Below, piece after piece: positions 27,328 through 35,779 of a stretch of DNA of 64,000 nt. Position 1 is the first letter of the stretch. Each line of letters opens with the position of its first letter. Source of the DNA: Sphingobium nicotianae (GTDB lineage: Bacteria > Pseudomonadota > Alphaproteobacteria > Sphingomonadales > Sphingomonadaceae); contig NZ_JAHGAW010000001.1 of NCBI RefSeq assembly GCF_018603885.1, positions 310,001 through 374,000 on the forward strand. The letters run 5' to 3'. The translations under genes and the position numbers were made by a program. Below the pieces are notes generated by a model. It saw only the letters and a list, made by a program, of their open reading frames with translations, was not told the DNA's origin and did no database searches.

Positions 27328-27734
27328 AGGCCGAACAACGTCGCGACATAATGACTGTCCATATATTCATGAAGATAGCCAATCTTGTTGCCATTCATCC
27401 TGAAGACCCAGCTGTAGCGATTGTGATACGTCCGCCCGTCCTGCAGCTTGCCGTCGCTATAGCTCTCGACCGCGACGAAATCGCCGTCCGAGAAGATGGT
27501 CTGCGGATGAACCTTGGGATCCCCCGGTGCGAACATGCCGCGCACCGGCCCCAGGAAATCGTCGATGATCTGGTTGCCCTTATAGACGCCGGCGCCCGGA
27601 ATATCCTTGACCATCGGCTCCCAGACCGAATCCTCGTCGAGGAAGGGCCGCAAATTGTCGAGATCGCCGGTCGAAAGCGCCGCGAAGAAATCCAGCGCGA
27701 GCTGCTCATTGGCATTCTTGGCTGTGATGGTCAT
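27324..27734 (-). CDS. NTF2/SnoaL-like protein
   Basis: 136 residues from the ATG at 27734, which overlaps the stop of the preceding NTF2-like gene (ATGA); the frame is open further upstream, but that part is a shadow of the neighbour. The SnoaL-type pattern is ALDFFAALSTGDLDNLRPFLDEDSVWE at the start and FVAVESYSDGKLQDGRTYHNRYSWVFRM, ending HEYMDSHYV. These cone-shaped proteins act as isomerases, cyclases, hydrolases or dehydratases. Residues in the pocket do not tell which. Confidence 0.85.
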   Translation of the reverse strand: MTITAKNANEQLALDFFAALSTGDLDNLRPFLDEDSVWEPMVKDIPGAGVYKGNQIIDDFLGPVRGMFAPGDPKVHPQTIFSDGDFVAVESYSDGKLQDGRTYHNRYSWVFRMNGNKIGYLHEYMDSHYVATLFGL

Positions 27735-28216
27735 TTCGGTGGCACTCCTGTCTCTTCGATGCTGGGCACGGGAATGACGGGGACGTGGCCGCCCTGGTAA
27801 AGCGCGACATTGCCGCTGCGCGATTTGAACTTCCAGCCCGCGTCGGTCTTCACGAACGTGTCGTCGAACGTGCCGATAAAGGTTCCCTCGCCTTCGCGCG
27901 GCCATTTTTCGTCCGGGTCGGGCGCGGACATCATCGTCACATAGCTGGTGCCCTTCGCCTCGGTCGCGGACAGGGGCGTGATCAGGATGTTGGTCATGAT
28001 GTGCCGCGTGAGACGCCGCGCACGGTCGCGGAAGATCGCGTGCACCTTGTCCTTGCCGTAATATGGATGGGTCGGGTCGAGCGGCCGGGCGAAGGTGCTA
28101 TCCTCCACGAACAGGTCGGCGAGCGCCTGATGATCCCAGTCGTCGTTATACTTGGCGAATTCGAGGATCAGCCGGGCGCAGGCCCGCTCGATCTCGATTG
28201 TTTCAGCAGGCGCCAT
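27731..28216 (-). CDS. NTF2/SnoaL-like protein
   Basis: 161 residues. The NTF2 pattern is CARLILEFAKYNDDWDHQALADLFVEDSTF, followed by HPYYGKDKVHAIFRDR and a beta-rich C-terminus (GTFDDTFVKTDAGWKFKSR). This resembles the small subunit-like proteins near aromatic and terpenoid catabolic genes. It differs clearly from the downstream NTF2-like protein, with which it is coupled by a 4-bp overlap; the two might pair, which is speculative. Confidence 0.85.
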   Translation of the reverse strand: MAPAETIEIERACARLILEFAKYNDDWDHQALADLFVEDSTFARPLDPTHPYYGKDKVHAIFRDRARRLTRHIMTNILITPLSATEAKGTSYVTMMSAPDPDEKWPREGEGTFIGTFDDTFVKTDAGWKFKSRSGNVALYQGGHVPVIPVPSIEETGVPPK

Positions 28217-28234
28217 GCCCTCTCCCCTTCCCTC

Positions 28235-28621
28235 TTATTTCTTCTCGGCGTCGAGGTCGGCAAAGGCCTCGTTGGCGGTGCGGAAGCTGTCCACCGCAGC
28301 CGGGATGCCGCCATAGATGCCGACCTGGAGCAGCACCTCGGCAATCTCGTCTTTGGAGAGGCCGTTGTTGATCGCGCCGCGAATATGCGCCTTGAGCTCA
28401 TGCTGGCGATTGAGGATGCCGATCATCGCGAGATTGATCATCGAGCGGTCGCGCTTCGAGAGACCCTCGCGTCCCCAGACCTCGCCCCAGCAATATTGAG
28501 TGACCAGCTCCTGCAGCGGCTTGTTGAAATCGTTCATATTCGCCACGGCGCGATCGACATAGGCATCGCCCAGCACTTCGCGGCGGATCTTCATGCCCTT
28601 GTCAAACATCGTCTTGTCCAT
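28235..28621 (-). CDS. Carboxymuconolactone decarboxylase family protein
   Basis: 128 residues from the ATG at 28621, with GAAGGAA about nine bases upstream. The PcaC/AhpD-like fold is shown by GEVWGREGLSKRDRSMINLAMIG and HELKAHIRGAINNGLSKDEIAEVLLQ, with IYGGIPAAVDSF. The CxxC of AhpD-type peroxidases is absent, so a decarboxylase- or hydrolase-like role is more likely. In true protocatechuate pathways pcaB and pcaD are nearby; they are not here, so the exact substrate is unknown. Confidence 0.88.
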   Translation of the reverse strand: MDKTMFDKGMKIRREVLGDAYVDRAVANMNDFNKPLQELVTQYCWGEVWGREGLSKRDRSMINLAMIGILNRQHELKAHIRGAINNGLSKDEIAEVLLQVGIYGGIPAAVDSFRTANEAFADLDAEKK

Positions 28622-28632
28622 CGTAAATTCCT

Positions 28633-29847
28633 TCAAATGACTGAGTAGAGGGCGTCGATGAGGCGGCGGGCGCGCGGCCCGTTGTCACCGACCGAGTGAA
28701 GCTTGTTGCAGGCGTAGGAAAAACCGATCCGCGCATCCGGATCGCCGAATCCGATCGAACCGCCAATGCCGTGGTGGCCGAAGCTGCGCGCATTCGGGCC
28801 CATATAGACTGCGCTCGCCGTGTTCAGCAGCACGCCCAGCGCCTGATGATAGTGCCGCTCCTGCATCAGCTCGATCTGATTGTGCTGCTCGGTGATCATC
28901 CGCTCCAGCCCGTCCCGGGTCATCAGCGTGACCGAATTGATCGAAACCGGGCTCACCAGCGCGCCATAGATGCGCGCGACGCCGCGGGCGTTGCCATGGC
29001 CATTGCCGCTGGCGATCTCCACTTCGCGCCAGGCCGGCTTGTTGAGCGTGGTGTGCCAGGGCTCGTCGGGATTCTGCCGGAAGGCAAGCGGGCGCAGCGT
29101 CTCGCCAGTCCAGGCCGCGCCTTCGGCGGGCAGCTCGACATCCTTGGCCGCGAACAGGCGTGCATTCATGTTCGGCATGATCTCGGCGACGCTCGCCTGC
29201 TCATGCGCGCTCATCCCGCCGATATAATATTCGGCGCCGAGCGGCCCGGCGACTTCCTGCCTGAGGAAGGGCCCCACCGTGAGGCCGCACACCCGGCGCA
29301 TCACCTCGCCCAGCAGATAGCCCTGGTTATGGACATGATAGGCGGCCTGCGTGCCTGGTTCCCATAGGGGCTCCTGGACCTCGAGCGCGCGGACATAGGC
29401 CTCCCGGTCGAACATGCCGCCCGGATACATGGGATCGTTGGTGAGCACCGGGATGGCCGCGCGATGATCGAGCAGCCAGCGCACCAGAATGTGCTCCTTG
29501 CCGTTCTGCGCGAATTCGGGCCAATAGGCCGCGACCGGCTGATCCAGATCGATCATGCCGCGATCGACCAGCATGTTGAAGCAGATGCCGGTCACGCCCT
29601 TGGCGACGCTCATCATGCAGACGGTGCTGTGCGCATCCCAGGGCGTGGTCATCGCGCCGTCGCGATAGCCACCATAGATGTCGACCACCGTGTCACCGTC
29701 GATCACGACGGAGCAGGCCGCGCCGACCTCGTCTTCCTCCCGGAAATTCTCGATGAAGGCATCGAGCACCGGCTTGAAGCGATCGGCGACCTGACCCTCG
29801 ATGCCGTAGCTATTGCCGCGCGCGGTGATTGTCTCGCTGACTTGCAC
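28633..29847 (-). CDS. Serine hydrolase, class-C beta-lactamase/EstB-type family
   Basis: 404 residues from a GTG at 29847, preceded by AAGGAGAG at ideal spacing; a GTG at 29877 would start inside a palindromic repeat. The SxxK nucleophile is SVAK at about residues 80-83, the Tyr motif YHVHNQG near 185, and the third motif is HGIGGS near 360, replacing KTG as in EstB-type esterases. The pattern EVGAACSVVIDGDTVVDIYGG is typical of this esterase group. It is unlike the second serine hydrolase of the cluster and probably cleaves a different ester. Confidence 0.87.
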   Translation of the reverse strand: MQVSETITARGNSYGIEGQVADRFKPVLDAFIENFREEDEVGAACSVVIDGDTVVDIYGGYRDGAMTTPWDAHSTVCMMSVAKGVTGICFNMLVDRGMIDLDQPVAAYWPEFAQNGKEHILVRWLLDHRAAIPVLTNDPMYPGGMFDREAYVRALEVQEPLWEPGTQAAYHVHNQGYLLGEVMRRVCGLTVGPFLRQEVAGPLGAEYYIGGMSAHEQASVAEIMPNMNARLFAAKDVELPAEGAAWTGETLRPLAFRQNPDEPWHTTLNKPAWREVEIASGNGHGNARGVARIYGALVSPVSINSVTLMTRDGLERMITEQHNQIELMQERHYHQALGVLLNTASAVYMGPNARSFGHHGIGGSIGFGDPDARIGFSYACNKLHSVGDNGPRARRLIDALYSVI

Positions 29848-29871
29848 GCTACTCTCCTTATTGGTTTTATT

Positions 29872-29934
29872 CGTCACCCCAGCGGAAGCTGGGGTCTCCT
29901 GCGGGTGAGATCCCAGCTTTCGCTGGGATGACGG
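29872..29934. repeat. Palindromic intergenic repeat, copy B
   Basis: Arms starting CGTCACCCCAGCGGAAGC and ending GCTTTCGCTGGGATGACGG are inverted around a short CTGCGGGT loop. Same family as copy A (23736-23819) and copy C (48931-49015). It separates the hydrolase-led transcript from the upstream GMC/P450/dehydrogenase genes. Confidence 0.85.
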
Positions 29935-30012
29935 CTTGAGGGCACAATAAGTCTCCCCTTCCCGATCGGGCTTGGTCCCGAGCGAACGCCGATTGTCGAA
30001 GCGCGAAAGTGC

Positions 30013-30906
30013 TCATGCCGGCCGATCGAGCGCCAGCCCGGCATCGGCCTCCGTCACCAGCGCCATCGCCGTGAAATCCGCGTCCGCCCCCACCTCGTCC
30101 AGCACGCGCTTCAGCAGATCGCGGACATGCACGCCGATGGGCAGGTCGACGCCCAGCGCCTGCGCCTCGTCGACGCACAGGCGCATATCCTTGTGGCTCA
30201 GCGCCGCGGCGAAGCCGAAATCGAAGGTGCGCGGCAGCACCGCGCGCGGCCATTTGTCGCGCGTCGCCGAATTGATGCCGGTCGACTGGTTCAGCACCTC
30301 GATCATCTTGGCCGGGTCCAGCCCCGCCTTGATGCCCATGGTCATCCCCTCGGCCGTCACCGCGATGGCCGTGGCGCCGAGCAGATTGTTGACCAGCTTC
30401 ATGGTCTGGCCGGCGCCCGGCGTCTCGCCCATGTAGAAGACCTTGCCGAAATGCTGGAGCACGGCCTCGACCTGCGGCCAGTCCTTCTCCGGCCCGCTCG
30501 CCATCAGCGAGAGCTTGCCGTCGCGCGCGCCGGCGACGCCGCCGGAGACCGGCGCGTCGAAGCTGGAGATGCCGTTCGCTGCCAGCCCTTCGGAGAGGCG
30601 CTGCGCCATCGCCGGGCCGGAGGTCGACAGATCGACGACGATCTTCACCGCGCCGCCGTCCGCCACGCCGTTTGGCCCGAGCAACACCTCATGGACGATA
30701 TCCGGCATCGGCAGGCTGACCAGCACGATCTCCGCCTGATTGGCGACATCGAGCGCGCTGGTGCCCGCCTCCGCCCCCGCCGCAACCATCGCCGCCATGG
30801 CGTCGCTCGACACATCATGCACAACCACCGGCAGCCCCGCCGCACACAGCCGCGCGCACATGCCGGCGCCCATGCGGCCGAGGCCGATAAAACCAATCTT
30901 GCTCAA
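30013..30906 (-). CDS. 3-hydroxyisobutyrate dehydrogenase-like NAD(P)-dependent oxidoreductase
   Basis: 297 residues, beta-hydroxyacid dehydrogenase family. Features: IGFIGLGRMGAGMCARL at residues 3-19, the substrate motif DAPVSGGVAGARDGKLSLMASG near 115-140, and the catalytic Lys in GQTMKLVNNLL near 165-175. It should oxidise a beta-hydroxy acid or reduce a semialdehyde. The ATG overlaps the stop of the metallo-hydrolase by 4 bp, so it belongs to the P450 transcript. Confidence 0.9.
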   Translation of the reverse strand: MSKIGFIGLGRMGAGMCARLCAAGLPVVVHDVSSDAMAAMVAAGAEAGTSALDVANQAEIVLVSLPMPDIVHEVLLGPNGVADGGAVKIVVDLSTSGPAMAQRLSEGLAANGISSFDAPVSGGVAGARDGKLSLMASGPEKDWPQVEAVLQHFGKVFYMGETPGAGQTMKLVNNLLGATAIAVTAEGMTMGIKAGLDPAKMIEVLNQSTGINSATRDKWPRAVLPRTFDFGFAAALSHKDMRLCVDEAQALGVDLPIGVHVRDLLKRVLDEVGADADFTAMALVTEADAGLALDRPA

Positions 30907-31724
30907 ACCAGATCTCCAATGGGTTGCAACGGGGGCAGATCGACCCGCGATACGTCCGGTGCCGATCCGGCCGGAAAGGCGGTCAGCACGAGCGGGTCAT
31001 GCCCGGGAATGATATGATCGAGGCCTGGCACCAGTTCGAGCAGGCGCCGGTGCGCATCGAGATAGGCGGGCACATCGACGACGATGGGGAACGGCGTCTC
31101 GCGCACGAGATTGGCATAGAGATGCGCCACGTCCGAGGCGAGCAGCACGGGCCCGCGCGCCGTGCTGACCTCGACGCCCTGCAAGCCCGCCGTATGGCCG
31201 GGCAGGGAGCGCAGGACGATGCCGGGCGCCAGTTCCTCGTCCCCGTCGTGGAAGACAACGCGGTCGCCGAACACATGACCCACCATCTCCTGCACAGGCG
31301 CGACGTCGAAGGGCGCGCGGATAGCCTTGTGGAGCATGGACCGGCCGGTCGCGAATGCCATCTCGTCATCCTGGACATGGAAGCGGGCATTGGGAAAGTC
31401 GGCGAGGCCGCCGGCATGATCATAATGAAGATGGGTAATGACCACATCCTCGATCGTCGCCGGATCGATGCCGATCGCCTGCAGGCCCTCAGTCACCGGG
31501 CGGATCAGCGTCCGCCCGCGCCGCGCCGCCGCCTCGGCACCGAAGCCGGTATCGACCAGCACCGGCGCCATGCCGTCACGCTCGATCGCCCAGACATAAT
31601 AATCGAGCGGCATCGGCGAGGCATGATCGTCGGGGCTTGTGGCTCCGGCGATGAAGTTCTCCGCCGCAACCCGATCATGTCGAGCATATCGGATGGCATG
31701 GATGCGATGATGCGGCGCGGCCAT
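30903..31724 (-). CDS. Metallo-beta-lactamase-fold hydrolase
   Basis: 273 residues from the ATG at 31724, four bases after the P450 stop; codons upstream lie inside the P450 gene. The di-metal motif HxHxDH is HLHYDHAGG near residue 103; further ligands are in LPGHTAG, ASDVAH and IIPGHDP. The layout resembles N-acyl-homoserine lactonases and other lactonases. Within this cluster hydrolysis of a pathway lactone or thioester seems likelier than quorum quenching, but this is inference. Confidence 0.88.
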   Translation of the reverse strand: MAAPHHRIHAIRYARHDRVAAENFIAGATSPDDHASPMPLDYYVWAIERDGMAPVLVDTGFGAEAAARRGRTLIRPVTEGLQAIGIDPATIEDVVITHLHYDHAGGLADFPNARFHVQDDEMAFATGRSMLHKAIRAPFDVAPVQEMVGHVFGDRVVFHDGDEELAPGIVLRSLPGHTAGLQGVEVSTARGPVLLASDVAHLYANLVRETPFPIVVDVPAYLDAHRRLLELVPGLDHIIPGHDPLVLTAFPAGSAPDVSRVDLPPLQPIGDLV

Positions 31725-31728
31725 CAGC

Positions 31729-32913
31729 TCACTTCTTGAAGTGGAGCCGCACCGGCACCTTGGCCGGGCCATGACCGACGGTGGTCATCCACGGTTCGAC
31801 CGCGCCGGCCAGCTCGACGCTGTCCAGCTCCCGCACCAGCGCGCCGAACAGGGCATCCGCCTCCATATAGGCCAGGGTCCGGCCGACGCAGGCGTGCACG
31901 CCATAGCCGAAGCCCAGGCTATGCTTGAGATCGCGCCCGATCCTGTAAGTCAGCGGATCCTCCCAGAAGCGCGGATCGCGATTGGCCGCGGCGAACATCA
32001 GGCCGACGCGGGTGCCGGCCGGGACGACCATGTCGTCGATCGGCACGTCCACCGTCGTGATGCGCCCGGCCATGCGCGAGGGGCTGTCCCAGCGCAGGCT
32101 CTCGTCGAAGGCATTGCGCACCAGCTTGGGATTCTCCTTCACCTTGGCGAACTCTTCGGGATATTCTGCCCAGGCGCGCAGCAGGTTGGCCATGGTGATG
32201 TAGGTGGTGTCGGTGCCGGCCGAAAGGATGGTGAGAAGCAAAAGCTTTGCTTCATCGACCGTGATCTTGCCCTCGTCCGCGGCCTTGAACAGCAGCATGC
32301 CGAACCCGTCCGGCTCCAGCCCCTCGCGCTGGCTGACATCGTCCAGCCATTGCAGGACGGGACCGAAATCCTCGGCCATCGCCTCCTGAAACAGCGCATT
32401 CTCCGGCCCCATCGTCGCCCAGACCATGTTGGAGAAGCCGGTCATGGCATTCCGATCGCCATGCGGCATTCCCAGAGAATCCGGGAAGACGTCATAGACG
32501 AAGCGGCGCGTGACTTCCGTGACGCCATCGAGCAACTCGCCATCGCGTTGGCGGAGTTCCGCCACGAGCTTTTCGGCACCTTCGACAAAGATCTCCCGCA
32601 TGGAATCGAGCGTGCGTGGTGACAAGGCATCACCGATCACCCGGCGAACCCGTGTATGGGCCGGCGGATCGTCTGTCAGCAGGATTTCCGGCCGCAGCGA
32701 CTTGGGATCATGCCAGGGACGCGACGTGGAGGAAAAGCTCTTCCAGTCCATCAGGCCGGCCGAGACATGTTCGTGCCGGCCAATCATCACCGTTCCGTCG
32801 GCGAGGCGCACGGCGGGCGAAAATTCCCGCAGCGCGTCGTCGATCGCATTGGCGTTGCGCACGGCATCGTGCGTGAAGATATCCAGCGGATAGTCGGGAA
32901 TTTCTCGCGCCAT
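31729..32913 (-). CDS. Cytochrome P450
   Basis: 394 residues, soluble bacterial class I size with no membrane anchor. The I-helix oxygen motif is SAGTDTTYI near 235, the K-helix ExxR is ESLRW near 275, and the haem loop FGYGVHACVG near 335-344 has the ligand Cys. It hydroxylates a small substrate with electrons from a ferredoxin and reductase; neither is encoded in this window, so they must come from elsewhere. It lies 3 bp from the upstream MBL gene. Confidence 0.95.
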   Translation of the reverse strand: MAREIPDYPLDIFTHDAVRNANAIDDALREFSPAVRLADGTVMIGRHEHVSAGLMDWKSFSSTSRPWHDPKSLRPEILLTDDPPAHTRVRRVIGDALSPRTLDSMREIFVEGAEKLVAELRQRDGELLDGVTEVTRRFVYDVFPDSLGMPHGDRNAMTGFSNMVWATMGPENALFQEAMAEDFGPVLQWLDDVSQREGLEPDGFGMLLFKAADEGKITVDEAKLLLLTILSAGTDTTYITMANLLRAWAEYPEEFAKVKENPKLVRNAFDESLRWDSPSRMAGRITTVDVPIDDMVVPAGTRVGLMFAAANRDPRFWEDPLTYRIGRDLKHSLGFGYGVHACVGRTLAYMEADALFGALVRELDSVELAGAVEPWMTTVGHGPAKVPVRLHFKK

Positions 32914-32916
32914 CGC

Positions 32917-33813
32917 TCAGTCCTCCAGTCCGACGCCGAAGAAGCGCTGACCATCGCCGTCGCTCCGGATCCAGCCGGCGGTGGGGTCTGCAAAGTGTGC
33001 CCCTATCACCAGCGCCCCGCTGTCCTTGTATTTTTCCACGAAGCTTTCCCTTGTCGCTTTGCCCGCGACCGGGTCCATGTCGAACCGAGCGGGGCGAGAA
33101 GGCAAAGCTGTCTGGATCGGGTGATGCATCAGGTCGCCAGTGATGACACCCCGCTCACCATTAGACTCAATGCAGAGATGGATGTGCCCCGGTGTATGGC
33201 CATGGCTCGGCTCCACCCAGAGCTCCTCGCTGATGCGATGATCCGTGTCGATCAGGTCGGCCAGCCCGCGCTCCATGATCGGGTCGATACAGTCGATGAA
33301 ATGTCGCACGTCATGCGGGCCATGATCGTCATGGCTGCGCATCTCCTGCCAGGCGGCATATTCGGTCTTGCCGAAGAGATAGCGCGCATTGGGGAAAGTC
33401 GGCGCCCACTGGCTGCCGTCCCAATAGGTGTTCCATCCGACATGATCGAAATGAAGATGGGTGCAGAGCACCACATCGATGTCTTCACGCTTGAGGCCGA
33501 GCGTACCGAGATCCTCGATATAGCTGGTATTGAGATCGCGGAACACATCGTAGAAACGATCGCGGCCATTGCCGATGCAGGTATCCAGCATTACATTCAA
33601 TTCTGGAGTCTGGACAACAAACCCCTGAAAATTCATGATTTGCTGGCCATCCGGCGTGGCATAATGGGGATGCAGCCAGTCCATCGCGATCACCTCTTCC
33701 GGCTCGGCATCGGCGATGGTCATGTTGATATGATCTGTGAACTTCCAGAGCTCTACGATGCGCGTCACAGCGACGTCGCCAATCTTCCAACTCCTCATAT
33801 GTTCGACAGACAT
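32917..33813 (-). CDS. Metallo-beta-lactamase-fold hydrolase
   Basis: 298 residues. The metal motif HLHFDHVGWN is near residue 120, with further ligand motifs in SHGHTPGH and ITGDLMHHP. The start MSVEHMRSWKIGDVAVTRIVE and a long N-terminal strand region differ from the other MBL protein (30903-31724), so they are not a recent duplication. Base composition falls noticeably in the first third of the gene. Likely an esterase or lactonase in the P450 transcript. Confidence 0.88.
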   Translation of the reverse strand: MSVEHMRSWKIGDVAVTRIVELWKFTDHINMTIADAEPEEVIAMDWLHPHYATPDGQQIMNFQGFVVQTPELNVMLDTCIGNGRDRFYDVFRDLNTSYIEDLGTLGLKREDIDVVLCTHLHFDHVGWNTYWDGSQWAPTFPNARYLFGKTEYAAWQEMRSHDDHGPHDVRHFIDCIDPIMERGLADLIDTDHRISEELWVEPSHGHTPGHIHLCIESNGERGVITGDLMHHPIQTALPSRPARFDMDPVAGKATRESFVEKYKDSGALVIGAHFADPTAGWIRSDGDGQRFFGVGLED

Positions 33814-33835
33814 CTTGCTCTCCTAAAAGGCTTTT

Positions 33836-35476
33836 TTATGATTTTCTGGCAACGGACTCCGGCGGTAGCACAGCTGGCGGCAAATCGGGCTTACCCAATA
33901 TCTTATCCGCCGCGCGCTCGCCGATCATAACACAGGCTGCGTTGCTGTTGCCGCCGACCATCTTGGGCATCACGGCCGCATCGGCCACGCGTAGGCCCTC
34001 GACGCCATGCACCTTGAGATCGGGATCAACCACGGCATCCTTATCGACCCCGATCCGGCAGGTGCCGCCGGGGTGATGGACGGTATAGCCGGCCGAGCGG
34101 ATGAAGGCCTTGATCTCCTCGTCGCTCTGCACGTCCGGCCCGGGCGCCACCTCGACGCCGCGATATTTCTCGAAGCTCGGCGCCGCGAAAGCCCGGCGCG
34201 CGATCTTCAGCGCCCGCACCAGCGGTTCGATATCCTCCTCCACCGAGAGCAGTTGCGGATCGATCAGCGGTGCCTCGCGCACGTCGGCCGAGGCCAGGCG
34301 GAGCGTGCCGCGGCTCTTGGGATAGAGCCCGACCGGGCTGATCGCATAGCCATGGCCGATCGGCAGCGGGATCTTGGTGGTCAGCCGCTTGGCTGGCTGG
34401 AAGACGAACTGGACGTCCGGCTTGCTGAGCGACGGATCGGTCTTGAGGAAGGCGACGGACTCGAACACGTTGCCGGCAAACGGTCCGGTGCGGTTCCAAA
34501 GATACTGGAGCACATTCCAGGCACCGCGCGGCAGCGCCTTCCAGCTCACGCCATAGGAGGTGAAGTCGTCCGTCTCCATATGGACTGGGCAAGCGACATG
34601 GTCGTGATAATTGCCGCCGACGCCCGGCAGGTCATGCACGAGCTCGACGCCGACCTCCTTGAGATGCGCCGCGGGGCCGACGCCGGAGGCCAGCAGGATC
34701 TGCGGCGACTGCACCGCGCCGGCGCAGAGGATCACCTCCCGCCGCGCGCCGACTTCGCGCCCATCCGTGAGCAGCACGCCCATCGTGCGCTTGCCCTCGA
34801 ACAGGATGCGCGCCACCTGCGCCTGGGTCAGCACGGTCAGGTTGCGCCGGCTTTCGGCCGGATGAAGCATCGAGCGCGCCGTCGATTCCCGGAAACCGTC
34901 GCGGATCAGCCCCTGACGGAAGCCATAGCCTTCGCTGTCCACCCCGTTGAAATCATCCCGGCGCGGAAACTGGAGCGAGGCTAGCGCGTCCATATAATCA
35001 TAGTTTAATTGATTGGGATTGCGGACATATTTGACGTTGATCGGCCCGCCCTTGCCGTGAAACACGGATTCCGGCAGATCCTCGTTATTCTCCGTGCGCG
35101 TGAAATAGGGGAGCACCTCGCGATAGCTCCAGCCCGTGGCGCCCATGTCGGCCCATTCGTCGAAATCGGTCGGGTGTCCGCGGAAATAGACCATGCCGTT
35201 GATCTGGCCCGAGCCGCCGACCACCTTGCCGCGCGGCACCGGGATGCGCCGGCCCGCCATGCCCGGCTGCGGCACCGTCTCGAAGCGCCAGTTGATCGCC
35301 TTGGTGCCGATCGCGGCGGCCACGCCGGAAGGGACATGGATGAAGGGATGCGTGTCATTGCCACCCGCCTCGAGCAATGCGACGGTAACATCCTCGCGCT
35401 CGGAGAGACGCGCGGCGAGCGCTGCGCCTGCCGATCCGGCGCCGACGACCACATAGTCAAACTCCAGAACCGGCAT
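33836..35476 (-). CDS. GMC-family FAD-dependent alcohol dehydrogenase/oxidase
   Basis: 546 residues. The FAD motif YVVVGAGSAGAALAARLSE is at 8-26 with VALLEAGG after it, then the GMC signatures GSGQINGMVYFRGHPTDFDEW near 90 and GAVQSPQILLASGVGP near 255. The catalytic His pair is in YTVHHPGGTCRIG, and GNSNAACVMIGERAADKIL closes the protein. GMC enzymes of this length oxidise alcohols (choline, alkanols, polyethylene glycol). It is the first gene of the minus-strand cluster and so nearest to its promoter. Confidence 0.93.
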   Translation of the reverse strand: MPVLEFDYVVVGAGSAGAALAARLSEREDVTVALLEAGGNDTHPFIHVPSGVAAAIGTKAINWRFETVPQPGMAGRRIPVPRGKVVGGSGQINGMVYFRGHPTDFDEWADMGATGWSYREVLPYFTRTENNEDLPESVFHGKGGPINVKYVRNPNQLNYDYMDALASLQFPRRDDFNGVDSEGYGFRQGLIRDGFRESTARSMLHPAESRRNLTVLTQAQVARILFEGKRTMGVLLTDGREVGARREVILCAGAVQSPQILLASGVGPAAHLKEVGVELVHDLPGVGGNYHDHVACPVHMETDDFTSYGVSWKALPRGAWNVLQYLWNRTGPFAGNVFESVAFLKTDPSLSKPDVQFVFQPAKRLTTKIPLPIGHGYAISPVGLYPKSRGTLRLASADVREAPLIDPQLLSVEEDIEPLVRALKIARRAFAAPSFEKYRGVEVAPGPDVQSDEEIKAFIRSAGYTVHHPGGTCRIGVDKDAVVDPDLKVHGVEGLRVADAAVMPKMVGGNSNAACVMIGERAADKILGKPDLPPAVLPPESVARKS

Positions 35477-35575
35477 CGCCCCTCCTTCTCCTTATCGCCA
35501 CAAGTCTAGGGAGCGCCGCACACCAAAGCTTGGCCCGGAGCGAACCCCGCTTGCGCCCGCGCGAACGGTCCCGGC

Positions 35576-35749
35576 TCAGGCCATGCCGGTTGCGAGACGC
35601 ACGACGAGGAAAACAATCCCGAAGATCGCCACCCACAGCAGGATCAGCTTGACCAGATTGGTCGTCGGCAGGCGGCGCAGCGAAAGGCTGCTGCCTACCA
35701 GCACGAGGGCCAGGAGGATCCAGATCACATTGGCGGTCGTATCGGCCAG
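35576..35749 (-). CDS. Small two-helix membrane protein with apparent CTG start
   Basis: 57 residues, starting at a CTG at 35749 and ending TGA at 35576. GAGAGGAG (complement of 35757-35764) sits seven bases before the CTG, while no ATG or TTG is available; a GTG seven codons later lacks a ribosome site. The product has two hydrophobic segments (VIWILLALVLVGSSL and LILLWVAIFGIVFLVV) around RRLPTTNLVK, resembling the membrane N-terminus of TIGR02281-type aspartic proteases. Codon third positions are GC-rich as in real genes. It follows the PhnP-like gene by 30 bp and ends the operon. Confidence 0.65.
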   Translation of the reverse strand: MADTTANVIWILLALVLVGSSLSLRRLPTTNLVKLILLWVAIFGIVFLVVRLATGMA

Positions 35750-35779
35750 GTTTGCGCTCCTCTCGTGCTGTCGACGCGG

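Noticed and set aside
28235..28621. Calling the CMD-family gene pcaC of the protocatechuate pathway
   Set aside because: No pcaB, pcaD, pcaG or pcaH is nearby, and the family is functionally broad.
30903..31724. Naming the MBL protein an AHL lactonase (quorum quenching)
   Set aside because: The HxHxDH motif is shared by the whole superfamily; nothing here is specific to AHL substrates.
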